From contig CAUJNA010003826.1 in assembly GCA_963377175.1 (NCBI GenBank), positions 1 to 64,000 of the forward strand: a stretch of 64,000 bases of DNA. The letters run 5' to 3'. This document shows positions 50,661 to 62,875 of this stretch, piece after piece (positions within the stretch are counted from its first letter, which is position 1; every line of letters begins with the position of its first letter). The notes below the pieces were generated by a model. That model made no database searches. It worked only from the letters and a program-made list of their open reading frames with translations, and was not told the origin of the DNA. The DNA is from Effrenium voratum (lineage: Eukaryota; Sar; Dinophyceae; Suessiales; Symbiodiniaceae). The position numbers and the translations under genes are program-made.

Positions 50661-53600
50661 TATTGATCTATCAAATGGTACCGCTACGCTCTTCCAGTAG
50701 GAACATATTCTTGTTGAAACAAGTTACTGGCTTCCCTTGACATGGGGGCCGGGGTCTGAGTGTTCAAGCCTGTTTTGCCCAACCCTGACAAGTGAAACCG
50801 TTCCAGTCGCACCCAAGCGGTCAAAAGGTGGGGCAACTGGACAAACAGAAGTCAAACGGTCGAGTTCACCCCTTCTGGCGACCCCCGTGGCAAATACAGA
50901 ACCTTGCAGGAACCCTGGGCGTCCAAAAAAGGCGTCTACGCGCTTGTCAAGGTTTTGCAGGTGCACACCCACAGCCTGCCTCGGAAACTTCAAAACCCAC
51001 TGGGCAGAGGCCTGTGTAGTGGAAGCTAGTTGAAGGTCACGAGCGATGTCTACATTGGGATGCTCGGGTGCAATGCATCATTGGGTTGGACTGGATGGCT
51101 TGTTGAATGGTTGGCAGGGTAGGTTGATTTGTTGTACCAGCTGGGAAACTGACAAAAACAGGACCCATTGTCCACTCTAGTTTGATCCTTGCTCCAAGAT
51201 TAGGAGCAACCCCGACCGACTTTCCGCCAAGCAACTCATCCTCTTTCTCGAGGAGAAGCGGCGCTTCCAGGTCGGCATGCATTCGAATGGGAGGGAAACC
51301 TGTTCCGAGAGTCTGGCCCTTGCGGCTGCCAACACATCCTAGGCATTTCCGGAGCTTCTCCCTGAGATGCTGGACCGAAGCCCGCCACATCATTGCTGCT
51401 TGGGTTGTCCCTGACACAGGGGCTGCTCAAGTTTAGGGGAAGCACCGACATGGTTGTTAGGTTTTTCCTCTGATGCTACGCCAGCGAACCTGTTGATTGG
51501 CAGAACCTTGCCAAAGCCCACAAAAGCCCGGGCTGTGTAATGTGAAGCGTTGCTTAAACAAACGCAACTCTGACGCCAAACAGAAGAGGTCATTTTCAGG
51601 GTTGGCTCTTGTAGCAAGCCCTGACTCACAATGCTCATGGTGTGTCCGTGTGTGTTTTCCCATCAGGGCCTCAGGGGGTGTTCGCAGCAGGGTAAACATG
51701 CAGAATGGGCATATCCTCACATTGTCAAGGCCATCAGCGTGCAAACCATTCCGGGCAGTGCCAAGCCATCAAACAGCCCACAACAGGTTTCAGCATTGCG
51801 CTAAACGTTGATGGCGCCATGTAGGTGACGCACTCCAATAGGTTGCACCGCTTGAGGCGTGGACAATATCCCTGGGCCTGTGGGCCATAAAACAAGCTGC
51901 GGACAGAGTGCAGGGTGGCTGAGCTCTCACAAACCAATAAGTAAAGCGGCAAGCAGGACGTGTCCACTCCATGCATCGAACATGACATGTCCACCTCATG
52001 CCTGGACCCTATTGGCACAATACTTCTTTTTATCAGCGTTCTGCTCCTGGCTGCTGCTCTTGAGACTCTGCGTTGCCCCGAGCGCCACCAATGTGCGAGC
52101 CAACGTCCGCAGGGAAAGCACCCTCACCTAACGAGAAGCTCCCGCACATTCTGCCAAATCAATTGAAACAACAAACATCATTGAAAGGCACACACGTGCC
52201 CTGACAACAAGGGCACCACTTGCAACTTCCTTGGGCCAACGCTTGGAGTGAGCAAAATGCCGCAGGTCATGAGCACAAAGCTCCAATTGGAATCGGGCAA
52301 TCGAAGCTGCTCCCTTGTCACTTGGTGTTGGCTTAATGCCAAGAACCCGTTACATGTTCTTGCTTCACTTGTAGCCAACAGCGAAAACACGCAGCTAGCC
52401 TTCCAGCCCCACCCCACTCCCGGCGACACACACGCGCACACACACACACACACACACGAGTCGCTTTTCTCTTTGGCCCTCGGAACTCAGCTCCACTCTC
52501 TGCTAAAGCAAGGTGGCTTTACGTGGCCACCAAAAATGTCAGCATCGAACCCACCGCGCACCCAGTCTCAACAAAACTGGGTCGCCTCCCAGCTGAGCTC
52601 CCTGTTCCCGACGCAACAAAACATACAGCATCGCCATCATCAAATCCTGCAGCTCGGGCAAGCCCCGAGCACATACTCTCCTGTGCGGCGGGCTCATTTG
52701 TTCTGCTCTACAAGTTTTTTTTAGTTATGAGGCGCACTTTTGTGTGCGACAGTTTAGCCACTCAGCGCTCCTGTGGCCCTTTGACAGCACAGGGCGGGTA
52801 GCCACTCAGTGAGACCAGCTGAAGCCCTTGTGGGCGTTGGTGCGGCGCAGATTCCTCTGGCAGAGGGTTCCTACAGCCACATTTTTACAACAGGCAGCAC
52901 GCATCTAAAAAATCATGGAACGCTCGAACCACCACAAAATTCCGAACCGGCTCTCAAGTTGACGATCACTGAAGTGTCAGCTCGGCGAATCTTAGCTCCT
53001 CAGTCCGACCAAATTCCCCCGACTCCTCTTCCAGGCGGAAGGAAGGTTTCGAAAAACCCATGCCTGAAAGAAGAGGCAAAAGGATAGTGTGCCCGAGGCG
53101 ATGGAACCGAGCAGCCCAAATGCTGCACTGGGAACCTGGAAAGCATTACTTTCATGACGGAATTCGAGTTACGTTCAACAAGCATGAACACAAGAACGGA
53201 CGGTTCCCTTCATCGTGCCTACGGAAATTGGGTAACCACTCACAGTTGCTGGCAGTGATTGAGCGTACCCTATATGATGCTCCTTACTAGCAGGGAACGT
53301 CTGAGTGGACGCCACTTGTACTGAAACTTCATCATCTCTATTAGCTGATCGCCAACCCATAACCACTGTCAGAACTAGCCTCTGTTCTCAGTGCCTTTGA
53401 CGTCCACCCGGGTCCTTCGAAATCAACACGCAGTTGGCCATGGCCCTGACATTTTGGTCTTGCGGTTCAGGTCTTCCCACGGGTCTTTCTAAGCAAATGA
53501 ACACGCGGTGTGCCCCGAAATGATCCTCCGCCTGAATTGACCAAGAACTTCTTGCACGCCTGCGAATCTCTAAGCAGCTTTTTACAGCAAGTGGCATCAG

Positions 53601-55327
53601 TGCAGGGTTCACGTAACTTTGCGGTCCGGAGCCAGCCGTGCAAACGGATTCCGCCACTCGCATGATTCAAAGGATGAAACCTGCATCAACCTGTTCCAAT
53701 TGGTACTCCGCACCGCTTGAAACCCTTGGAGCTCCGAAGCATGCACCCTGCTGCATTCCCTTATGGTTTGTAACATGATTCCTTCGGGTTTCGCCTTTTC
53801 AAGGGGAGCCTCCCGCCTGCTTCTAAGGAAGCCACCTCCACTCCATCCCCCGAGATCAGAGAGCCGGAAGTCATGAAGCCAAGGCGCTTGGTCCTGATGG
53901 GCTGGGGCGCTTGGATCTTCCTCTTCCTCAGCGGCGCTGCTTGCCAGACCACATGGGCACGCGTCAACTCAGCGGGGAGTCCCCACAAAAACTGTGGCGT
54001 TCCTCTTGGTTCCCCTTCGAAACCGAGCCGAAAAGGGTACCCTTAAACAAAGAGGGCGGGTCTTCCTGGGGGCTGCGTTTTTCAGATTCCTGGTCTTTTT
54101 CCCCATGCGGTGCACCCGGAACCCCGGTCTTTCGGCGGCATGCACGCCAAGTGAGAACAGGGGGCCTAATTAATCGATCCCCAACAGAAAAGAGAGCTAC
54201 GGCTAACACCACTCAACGCAGCAAACCAGGAAAGTGCCTCCCACCCGGCTGCACACAACCGAATCGTTTCCGAGTCGCAGCTGCCGGGAATCGCCTCCGT
54301 TGAAGGCGCGGCTCATGCTGTCCAGGCGCCACCAGGCGGTGCGAGACTCCGCCTGCAGCTCGGAAAGGAGTTGGGTGTGTGCGTGTTTGAGACTACTGGC
54401 TTGGGGTTGGTTTAAAACCAAACCAAAAGGAAACCAAAGGGACACCAATCATTTTTTGGGGATTCACCTATTTTGGCAAAACCCAAACTGACGTAAGCTT
54501 TCTGAGGAAGAGCGCCAATTTTGAGGGGAAACCCTAATTTGGCTCCTTGCGGGGGTTAAGTTCAAGGGGAAACATGAAGGACCACGCCCTCCAGAAAAGA
54601 AAAGGGGAAACCAAATTGTTCAACGCGTCATTGCTCTCAGTCGGCAATTCGGACAGGGGGGAATGCACTTCTTCCAGCTACAAAACTGGCCTTGGGTGTG
54701 CTGCGCCTAAAACGCCTAAACCCCCTCTTGGAGCTTTGGCGAGGGTGAAAGAAATCAGCAACAGGAAGTTGGCCAAACGCCGGTAGAAATTCCTGTAGTG
54801 ACCTACGTGTTCTTAGGGGAGCCCGCATGCCAACCAGCTTCAGGTCCCTGGTAAACTGGGCACCTTTTGTTGGAAGAGTCCCTCCCTGTTTCACCCCTCC
54901 CGCCCCTCCCTGTTTCACCCCCCCCGCTGGAGCGACCCCGCCGAGGTGAGCCTCAAAGCCAGCGATTTGTAGCTTCACCGTCCGGGTGCTCCCCCCATTT
55001 TCCACATGAAGATTCACTAGCCCAGTGGTTTCCTATGGTGGCAAGCTGCATGAAAACGGCGCTAGACAGCCCAACCTCCATGCGGGCAAGAAGCTGTTAA
55101 AAGTCAACAGTCATCCATCCCTGCCAACCCTCAAAGAACTGAACTGGCCAGCACATTGGAACCGCGATTCTCTTTGTGGTAAAGATGACTAACCCCTACC
55201 CCAAAGCCAGCCATTCTGGCGACGCGCCTGAGCTGTACCAGCCGACTCGGCCGCCGCTTGCCTGGAGTGTCCCAGATCCCACGCCTCCAAGGCCCCTAAA
55301 CTATGCGTATAAGAGGTTTTTCAATAT
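50661..55327. other. unassigned stretch
   Basis: No gene called in about 4.7 kb. Frames near 53000-53290 and 53760-54300 (plus strand) are moderately coding-like but have no supporting borders. A (CA)n microsatellite lies at 52437-52457. Confidence 0.45.
52437..52457 (+). repeat. (CA)n microsatellite
   Basis: About ten CA units with one G interruption at the start. Confidence 0.9.
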
Positions 55328-55430
55328 GGGTATGGGTCAAAACAAGAAACCAGGGGACCGCAGATTTTAGTTTAGTCCATGTTTCCCATTTGCCAGGGTT
55401 CCATTTTGGGTAAGTTGTGAGCCACAGCCA
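55328..55430 (+). repeat. dispersed repeat family 1, copy c
   Basis: Longest match to the 18634 copy: GGTATGGGTCAAAA ... CCAGGGGACC ... TTTAGTCCATGTTTCCC ... CCAGGGTTCCATTTTGGG ... GAGCCACAGCC. Confidence 0.6.
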
Positions 55431-56032
55431 TGTATTCCCTTGCAAGTATTGGCCTGGTGCGGATTGGGTTGGAGTTTTGGCCTCATAGCTTACCTTCATA
55501 AAAGTCCCCCCTACAAGGGGTAGGATTCAAAGAAACCAGGACCCCATTTGCTGACTCTGATACCCAGAAACCGTCAAATTGTTCAGGGACCCTGTTGCGG
55601 GGTGGTTCAACGGGACCACAATCTTATTGCTCTCCCGCAAGACCCAATGAACCACTGCAGGCCTGGCGCGCGAGGCGCCCTCGATGCGGCGCTGGCGCTC
55701 GCCGTCCTATCCGGGGGGGGGGGGTTGGAAATCAGCTCTTCTTCGGACAATCCCAGGGTGGGGCCTCCCCTTTCTCTGGTGGCTCTTAAGTCAGTTTTTC
55801 CGCCACGCTCAAGACGGGTTGAGCTAGCTTTGACAACGTCAAAGTAGGGATTCGAATCCTTTGCCAAAAAAAGGTGGATTGAAACCCCAGGGTGGGTTGT
55901 GTGCGTGTGTCTGTGCTGGTTCGAGGGTACCTTTGTGGGGTGGTTTCAAAAGGGTGGTTTCAAAAGGGTGGTTTCAAAGGGAAACCAAATAAACATCCAA
56001 GCTATGTTGGGGGGTCCGACTCCCTAGTTTGA

Positions 56033-56076
<44 letters not shown>

Positions 56077-57258
56077 TTGTGGGGAGGGATGTGGAGTAGG
56101 TTGGCAGTGGCTGGAAGGAGCACTCTGGCATGGATGTCTTTTCAACAGAGGACCCCCCTCTTGCAGACAAAACTTATGTCGGGGTCCTGTTCGCGCTCCC
56201 GAAAGGAACATAAAGGAACGGTGAGCGCATGGCCTTTATATTCTGTGCACCTGGCGGAGTGGGGGAGCAGGCAAGACATAAGATGGTCCGCTCACATGCG
56301 CAAACCACAAAATCATACACAAAGCCGGGGCTCCGCCACACAAAGCAACCTACCCACAAACAGAATGATCACTCGATTTTATCCAACAGGAATGGATGAA
56401 TCCTACCCCGTCACAACCAACGCCCGCTATCATAACAAACTAGTTGGGAGTTAAAAATCGCCGCCGATTCTCTTTCTGCTGGCCTTAAGCGACTCTTTGT
56501 TCGCCCAGGTATTGGTTCCGGCTCAAGTTCATGAGCCTGACTGGTCTTAGCCTAGATAGACCTCACATATGGATGACTCCCTGAGGCGGTCGATAGACAC
56601 CGTTCAGGCCGTGATACGCGATCGAGCGCCACACCCGTCCTCGGTCATCCACTCAAACTCCCAGCCGTGTCGATCACAAAGAGCCCGGAGCCGAGCTTCG
56701 TCCCAGTCCTGGCAGCACGGTCAGGGCCCCATCCGGTTGAACGCCTATTGCGCTCGATTTACTCCAAGTCACTCTCCTCAAGGGGACTTGCACCCAGCTG
56801 CTTGCCAAACGTCTCTCGGACCCCGTCAGCTGAGGGAAAGCTAATACTTGACTCTAAAGTCACCCGTCGACTCGCCCTTGCCTACCTCTAGCAAAATTTC
56901 AGTGCCGCTCTCTACAATGATGCGCTGGATTATGCGAGTGCTTTAGGTAGATGGTACTGTGGATGGAGAGACCCGCAAAACGCACCTGGGATGGATGAAA
57001 CCCTATTAAGGGGTAACCCAACAAAGTTTGTAACTGTGTGTGTGTGACTTTGTGTGCGCGCTGTTATGTCTATTGGTAGGTTTCCCATGCATGGTAAATC
57101 TATGCCTGCGCCCGCGCAGGTACTGTAAATCTTTACCTGGCCAGGATGTGGGTGTGTCGTTTTTGAGGACCCCCCCAAAAAATACAAACAAAATGTGGTT
57201 ATCCTTGTGGTTTCCCTTACAAAGCAAGGGGTACCCTCCATGCATCCTTGAAACGAAC
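55431..57258. other. unassigned stretch
   Basis: Contains a (CA)n run at 56033-56071 and tandem GGTGGTTTCAAAAG units near 55939-55980. No supported gene. Confidence 0.5.
56033..56071 (+). repeat. (CA)n microsatellite
   Basis: About 18 uninterrupted CA units. Confidence 0.93.
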
Positions 57259-57340
57259 CCTGGGGCAACTGCTTCCACTGCCCCTCCTCCGGCTCTACGG
57301 AGACCTGGGAGGAGGTGGTGCCCAAAATCTGCGCCGTGGC
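57259..57340 (-). CDS. candidate exon, unknown protein
   Basis: 82 nt on the minus strand between TCGGCTGCGAG and CCCCAGG|GTTCGT. The frame gives Ala-Thr-Ala-Gln-Ile-Leu-Gly-Thr-Thr, then a Val-Glu-Pro-Glu-Glu-Gly-Gln-Trp stretch. Coding-like with plausible borders. Just upstream on that strand is a (CGAT/CGAC)n run. No family recognised. Confidence 0.4.
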
Positions 57341-57365
57341 CTCGCAGCCGAAAGCCGCGGCATGC

Positions 57366-57411
57366 GATATCGGATCGACCGATCGACCGATCGACCGATC
57401 GACCGATCGAC
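57366..57411. repeat. (GATCGACC)n short array
   Basis: About five 8-bp units ATCGACCG in tandem, each containing CGATCG-type symmetry. Confidence 0.9.
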
Positions 57412-58019
57412 CCGTTCAGCTGCTCCTTGGGGGGTGGTTGGGCGCATGGCGCGTGCTTCGGTGGAAAAATTTACTTGGGTTTCTGTACCACCAATACTTC
57501 ATGCGATCCCTTTGCATGGACGTGCCCACTTTGGAGATAAGGGAGACGTCCCCAAACATACTAATTCAGAGACATTCCTATTGAACATCAACCTGAGAAG
57601 TCAATCAACATTGGCAACCAGCAGTCCCTTGTCGGCTTTTGGTTGCAATCTTGTCGTGCGTTGAGACTGTCGAACAACAGTCCCCAATCGAGCGTATGGA
57701 TCCCCAAGACAGGCGAGCATCTTGCAACTGTTCAAGCCACCAATGAAAGACTTGTCTGTAAGGATCCCCCTCCCAAAAACAAAAGACGATGGGTGATTCT
57801 AAGGAAGAAATGCAGTCAGTAATCTTCAGGACCTCAGTTCTCACAATGCTTTACAATTATATACTCGCAAACCCGAAGTTAGGGATACCCAAGCACAAGA
57901 CCTACAGTGAGCTCGTTTCACCACCCCGCCCCCGGTGCTAGAACACCTCCAAATCCCCAAACATAAGCAAGGACACACAGAAACAAAGAAAACAACCAAA
58001 ACCTACGGATCCCCAAGAC
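57412..58019. other. presumed intron or spacer
   Basis: No coding-like segment with borders. It lies between two minus-strand exon candidates. Confidence 0.4.
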
Positions 58020-58143
58020 CGACATCGAGCCCCGGTTGGTCTCCCGTCGTCTCACGTCCGAATTCCAAGGCCTGCGGGATGAGCTTCGCCAGCTCCTCCA
58101 GCACCGCCGCCTGGGGCTCCGGGTCCTTGGCGTCCGTGACCAC
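58020..58143 (-). CDS. internal exon, unknown protein
   Basis: 124 nt on the minus strand after a CCGTTCGGCGCAG acceptor, ending GATGTCG|GTCTTG. The frame starts Val-Val-Thr-Asp-Ala-Lys-Asp-Pro-Glu, continues with an Ala/Val/Leu/Glu helix (Leu-Glu-Glu-Leu-Ala-Lys-Leu-Ile) and ends Asp-Gln-Pro-Gly-Leu-Asp-Val. Composition and borders are both good. It may be a helical part of a larger soluble protein; the family is unknown. Confidence 0.5.
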
Positions 58144-58220
58144 CTGCGCCGAACGGGGAAACATGCGCGGGCCGTGGGGGGACCGAACGGTTCGGCAAAG
58201 GTGGTTTTCCATAGAAAAAC

Positions 58221-58330
58221 TCGGTTGCTTTCTGCTCCCCTGCTAAAAGTGAGTAACTTCTAGTGGTTTACTGGAACACCCATTGGTTGGCAAAAAGTGA
58301 AAGTCCTAACATCCAAGCAAAATGCACCTC
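58221..58330 (+). repeat. dispersed repeat family 2, copy b
   Basis: Closely matches 43658-43772 over its length, with small substitutions and an insertion (GTGAGTAACTTCTAG). Confidence 0.8.
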
Positions 58331-58878
58331 TGAAAAGGAGAAAGCACCAAGGTCGGCGTCGTCTTCAAGTTGGTGCGCTCTTTGGATGGGACGTCTCGTG
58401 AAAACAGTGCTCATCTCCGAGTTGGGTAGTGGCAAATGTTGGAATCTCAAGGGCCCCAAAGGGAAACCAACCTGATTGTGGGGTCGCCTACAGTGGGCTT
58501 TGCTTTTAAGCTTAGACAAACTCTGGGAGTTGCGTCCTGAGCCGTTGACCTTTCAGTGAAAAAGGCCCTAAGCACACTTTCTTGGGTCCAACAATGGTGA
58601 GAGAGGTCTTTACCCGAAAGCCTCTGGTGGTTCCCTGAAAGATTTGTTAAAGCTTATTTCTTCTTGTTGTTTTCATTCACAAAGCCAACGTATTTTTCCT
58701 GCATCACAGTCATTCCCTACTGAGCACCAGCAAGAAACAGCACGCTGAGAAATGCCGAGCTGCTGCGAAGACGCCCCAGCGGCCCTCCGAGGAGTCGCCT
58801 GCAGCCCCCATGCCTCTCATGGGCCCGCCCAACCCCCAAGAGCCTGAGCCGTTCCAGGACCTCATCAGCGTTCCCAGC
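58331..58878. other. presumed intron or spacer
   Basis: A GC-rich minus-strand continuation near 58740-58878 (Gly/Arg/Ala-rich) may be exon read-through. No other signal. Confidence 0.35.
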
Positions 58879-59037
58879 CTAGCAAGTTCTCCAAAAGAGC
58901 ACTGGTTTGCCAAGGCGCCGCCATCGCCATCGGACTTGAACACGAACTGGGCGGTGTTGTTGTGAACGGTGAAGTTGTCCCTCGGTCGCACTGAAATGGC
59001 TTCAACTGGAGCCGGCTTTGCATGCTGGCTCTCATTC
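58879..59037 (-). CDS. candidate exon, unknown protein
   Basis: 159 nt on the minus strand from CAATGTCGAG to GCTAG|GC. The frame includes Pro-Val-Glu-Ala-Ile-Ser-Val-Arg, Asn-Phe-Thr-Val-His-Asn-Asn-Thr and Phe-Val-Phe-Lys-Ser-Asp-Gly-Asp-Gly-Gly, a beta-strand-rich pattern. The GC donor is an inference, and the frame stays open beyond it. No family recognised. Confidence 0.42.
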
Positions 59038-59568
59038 CTCGACATTGAGAGGAGTATGCTGACACATCCAAGCGCTGTTCCTTGTTTCTGCAAAGTGGTT
59101 AGACAAAGGAACTAGTTCCTGGCAAACAAGTTTGTGCTCTACCAGTTCAAAAACTTTGGCCACATGTGAGGCACGATCAAGACATGGCGTACCCAACACG
59201 TAGAGAATCTCACACCTATGTTTGTTGGTACTGTCCCCGTACACCTCCAGTTGCCTGCCCCGTGACAAATACCCCCCACCAACATGGGCGTCCTGGATGA
59301 AAGGAATCCAGTAGTTTTGTTGGGACTCTGCGAAGCTTCATCCAGACAGGTGTTGATTGTCTCTACCGCCCTGCTGGGAAAGATCCCAAGCATCAGCAAG
59401 TTGCTTCCTACTTCGTTTATCTGCAAGTTAAAAAAACAAAAAAAAAAAAACATGCCGCACCATGCCGCATCATCTGCATCGATATGCCCTGAAGCGGAAT
59501 CAGGCATCCTTGCATGGTACACATTTCAAGTGGGCATCACCCTCAAACAACAAATCTCATAGCCACGC
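59038..59568. other. presumed intron or spacer
   Basis: Contains an A-rich run near 59428-59450 and no supported exon. Confidence 0.4.
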
Positions 59569-59722
59569 CTTCTGACATCCGACAACAGGGAGCAGCAAAA
59601 TCAGCAAGCCTCCTTAATGATTCATGCACAGCAGCCACCCGTCTGTCCCGAAGCCGTTGAAGAGCTCTTCCGGCGCAGCATTCGCCGGCTCCTTTGCACG
59701 CATGCAAAGGCTTCTGCAGTTT
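59569..59722 (-). CDS. candidate exon, unknown protein
   Basis: 154 nt on the minus strand after a GTCTGTCCGACGCAG acceptor, ending TCAGAAG|GC. The frame is rich in Cys, Arg, Ala and Leu, with an amphipathic Leu-Gln-Arg-Leu-Arg-Asp-Arg-Arg-Val-Ala helix. A second open frame just upstream encodes a possible membrane helix (Val-Leu-Gly-Val-Glu-Ile-Leu-Met-Val) but could not be joined with certainty. Confidence 0.38.
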
Positions 59723-60310
59723 CTGCGTCGGACAGACAAGGACACTCCAAGCACAACGACCTGAGGGCGTAACCCGACAACCCAGCAACTAGACCTGCGT
59801 ATGCTACCATCAAAATCTCAACACCCAACACGACACGAGTGCCCGGCGATCGAAGTTGGGCCGCTGTCAAGTGTTCACCAAATTGTAAATATCGCAAAGC
59901 TGAGGTGATGTCAATCCGTCTAAGGGGAAACGAGGGAAGCCTTGTGCCAGTCATTGCAACTTGTACCTACAACTCACGAGGGACAAGAAGACTGCCACAA
60001 CCAAGTTGGAAGCAAAGGCAATGGTCAATAGTCGAATAACTACGCGAAAATGCAAAAACAACCAGTTAATCAAGCAGTTTATCACACAACAGTCCGACCC
60101 TGGCTTCAAAGCGCCCCAAGTTGAATCCGCTCCCTGAGTGAAATTGGGGACTTTGGGTGGAAAATCTACATTTGGGCACCGCCATACTTGGAAACAACCC
60201 AGCAAACTGAAGGGCGTTGCGACAACAAGGCCGGTCCCCCTAAATGGCGTGTTCCTGCTGCTTGCCAAGCTCCAAAAAGGCACCCCCCCCCCGTGGCCGG
60301 CGCCGCTTGC
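59723..60310. other. presumed intron or spacer
   Basis: A possible membrane-segment exon lies at about 59790-59880 on the minus strand, without fixed borders. Otherwise nothing is supported. Confidence 0.35.
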
Positions 60311-60390
60311 CCTGCTCCATTTGTGGGGCGAGTGGCCATCATGAGAGTGAGGTCTTGCAGCTGCAGCAGCTGCTCGGGATCCTCCAGCAC
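60311..60390 (-). CDS. candidate exon, unknown protein
   Basis: 80 nt on the minus strand from CAAACTTCAG to AGCAGG|GCAAGC (GC donor). It encodes a Leu/Gln/Glu-rich helix (Glu-Gln-Leu-Leu-Gln-Leu-Gln-Asp-Leu). The plus strand is also open here and gives a Cys-x2-Cys-containing frame, so the strand is not certain. Confidence 0.32.
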
Positions 60391-62385
60391 CTGAAGTTTG
60401 ACGTCCCCCCCGGGGAACGGCAGACACACGCCAAGAAACCAAACAAGCCATCCAACCAAAGAACCAACCAACAAAAAGAACCTACCAATGAACAAGCAAA
60501 GCAACTCAGCAACCACCCAAACCAACCAGCCAACCTGCAAGGCAACCGAAGCAACGAAAGGAAGCAAGGGAGCAAGGAAGCAGCAAGTCTCGAGCTAATG
60601 CCCGCCTTCCTCCGGACTGCTTGTGTGGCCCCCCCCCCCCCCCTATGGGCCCAGAGGCAGGGGATCACAAACACTTGCATTTGCTCAGTGTGCCTATGCC
60701 TTTGCCGCAAACGAGATGCTACGGACGCGGAACACGAAACAAAACCCCGAACACGTGGCACTGGCCAATGATTTCCGAAGTCAGTGGAACCATAGGATTC
60801 TCAATCAAACCTTCCCCACAAGGCCACCAAGCCCCAGCTGCCTTGGAGTTAAGCCCTGCCTGCGCGGCAGTGAGTTCCCCCAGCGCCGTCTTGTTCTCCG
60901 CCCGCTCGAAGGTCCTGGGCAGAAGGCCGGGGTGATTTCGTCCCTAGGGATGGAGTGCCGGGGCAAAAACGACCGGGGCGAGTGATGCTTGTAATCCTTT
61001 GACCGCCGATGCTATGTCTCTAAAATAAGGCAGCCCTCCCCCTGCAAAAGAGGTTTCGTGTTGGCAACTTGTTGGTAGGGATTGCCGCTATGTCTTCAAA
61101 GGGAAGCCACCCCTTGTGGTCATGGCGTTTGGAGAGAATCCCATATGGTTCAATCCAGCTTTCCCCTGTGCAAACGGTCGATTTCACATTGATTTTCTTG
61201 TTGTGTGAGCCAGCATCTCGGTTGATGCCCGGTGCACGACTCCGCGATGTGCTGGGCACTCATTTTTACTGAGGGGCCCACGCGGGTCTGAGTCTAAGAT
61301 CTTTCAGGACCGCTCTTTGGAACGACCCTCGTCTCTACTCTCCGGTCATGGATGCTATCTTGCGGCAGGGGTGCTCTTGCATAAATGAGCCTGGCTCAAT
61401 TCGGAATTTCAAAGGGAATTTCAGGGGCCAGCCAGCTCCTCCAATTCCATGTGTTTGGTTCTACTTCACAAAAAGTACATGTAAGCTGAACGTCCAAAAC
61501 GGACCGATTTCCGGTGATTGAATGATACTTTGAAAGGTTGATTGCCTTTTACACGGTTATACAGTACAAAAAACAGCCATTTGTCCCCAGCAATCTTCCC
61601 AGCTGGAAAGTTGCGGTTTAAATGGAGCCCTCCCTCGGACATGAAAATGTACCAGGTGCCCCTTTTCAAAGGGAAAGCTTAGCGTCCTCATCTCCCCTTT
61701 CGGTCCCAGCTTCCCAGAGGCTAAGTTCAAACGGGCACTCCAAAATTTTCCGCCAGGGCGCTCGGTCAAGCTCAGATGCCAGCCGGCGCGCACGCCGGCG
61801 CCCTGCGCCGGGCCATCCTGCTTGAAGCTGGCAATCGACAGGACGCCACCTCAGTGATCCCCGCCGCATCCCGCCAGCTGGCATCCTTCGCTGCAAAAGA
61901 CGGTTCAGCAGCCGGGGAATGAGAAAACACAGCAACGATTGGCAAGAGCTTCCAATGCAACGACAGGATTGATTCCGGGAGCCCAGGGAATTGCGGTGGT
62001 TTCTCAAAGCGATGCCATGTGAAAATATGGGCGGGTCCGATGGTTTTCCGCCAAGGGATGCGATGCGGGTGTGTGTGTGTGGGTGACAAGGAAAAGTCGG
62101 TAATCAGGGCACACTGATTGCAGGCCAGGCATGCTTGCTACACGGAAGCAAGGTGAAAAAAAACACCATGCGTGGCATCTGTGCCAATGTCCAGCCCTAC
62201 ATGGCTAGAGCTTAGATGGGCCAACTACAGCTTTGCCAAGGCTATGTGGGACCATGCATGACCAGCCAAACTTGTCAATCATCGATTCCTGTTGGCTGTT
62301 TAAAGGCCAGGGCTTGGCCCAAGTGTGCACTGGGCAACCTCCAAGGGAGGTTGCCACCTTTGGTTGTGGGGCCCGTTGTGTCCAC
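60391..62385. other. unassigned stretch
   Basis: CAAC-rich sequence (60440-60560), a C-run (60631-60642), and near 61720-61904 a coding-like minus-strand segment after a TCTTTTGCAG acceptor in which all three frames look plausible. No call made. Confidence 0.4.
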
Positions 62386-62537
62386 CTTGGCTTCGCATGG
62401 CCTTGGCGCCGAAGCTTTGGCGCCGACGCGTTGCGACCGGCGACCGACTTGAGGTGCGCGCCGTTGGCGTTGAAGGCTGCAATCTCCTCGCTGACCTTGA
62501 TGCCCTGTCCAGCATTGAAAGTTCCGCCAGTGCCCAT
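62386..62537 (-). CDS. candidate exon, possibly first coding exon
   Basis: 152 nt on the minus strand beginning with ATG (62535-62537), just after ACTTTTGAGAG, and ending CCAAG|GTGGAC. It reads Met-Gly-Thr-Gly-Gly-Thr-Phe-Asn-Ala-Gly, then an acidic helix and a basic Arg/Lys/Ala tail. The ATG could be the translation start, or internal if the AG before it is an acceptor. Good composition; no family recognised. Confidence 0.48.
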
Positions 62538-62674
62538 CTCTCAAAAGTAAAGTGTCCAGCCCAGCGGCTGTAGGAATAGCCTGAATAGACATCCCCTTTT
62601 GAGGTTGATCACTCAAGTCTCAAAAGGTCAACCCCCAAAACGGGTGGCCTATTTCTACCGGCCACCGTGGGCAA

Positions 62675-62720
62675 CTGGTTGGCATAAAGTTAAAGTCCTA
62701 ACATCCAAGCAACATGCACC
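62675..62720 (+). repeat. dispersed repeat family 2, copy c (partial)
   Basis: Matches the 3' third of the family: TTGGCATAAAGTTAAAGTCC, then AACATCCAAGCAACATGCACC. Confidence 0.7.
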
Positions 62721-62760
62721 AAAGAGACCAAAGGGGACCTGGAGACTGCCCTTCAACAAC

Positions 62761-62875
62761 CTGGAGATTGCCGATCCGTCCGCGAAAAGCGGATCTTGGT
62801 CGGCACCTTGTACTGCACCGCGCAGATGGGCAGCAGCTGGAAATCCAGGCCGTTGTAGAACACGAAATTCCTCGG
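62761..62875 (-). CDS. candidate exon, unknown protein
   Basis: 115 nt on the minus strand between CCACGAAG and ATCTCCAG|GTTGTT. The frame gives Asn-Phe-Val-Phe-Tyr-Asn-Gly-Leu-Asp-Phe, Ile-Cys-Ala-Val-Gln-Tyr-Lys-Val and a basic end. The beta-rich aromatic pattern and canonical donor support an exon. Family unknown. Confidence 0.45.

Noticed and set aside
61666..62007. Minus-strand exon after a strong TCTTTTGCAG acceptor near 61904
   Set aside because: The acceptor looks real, but all three downstream frames are plausible and no donor stands out, so no product could be stated.
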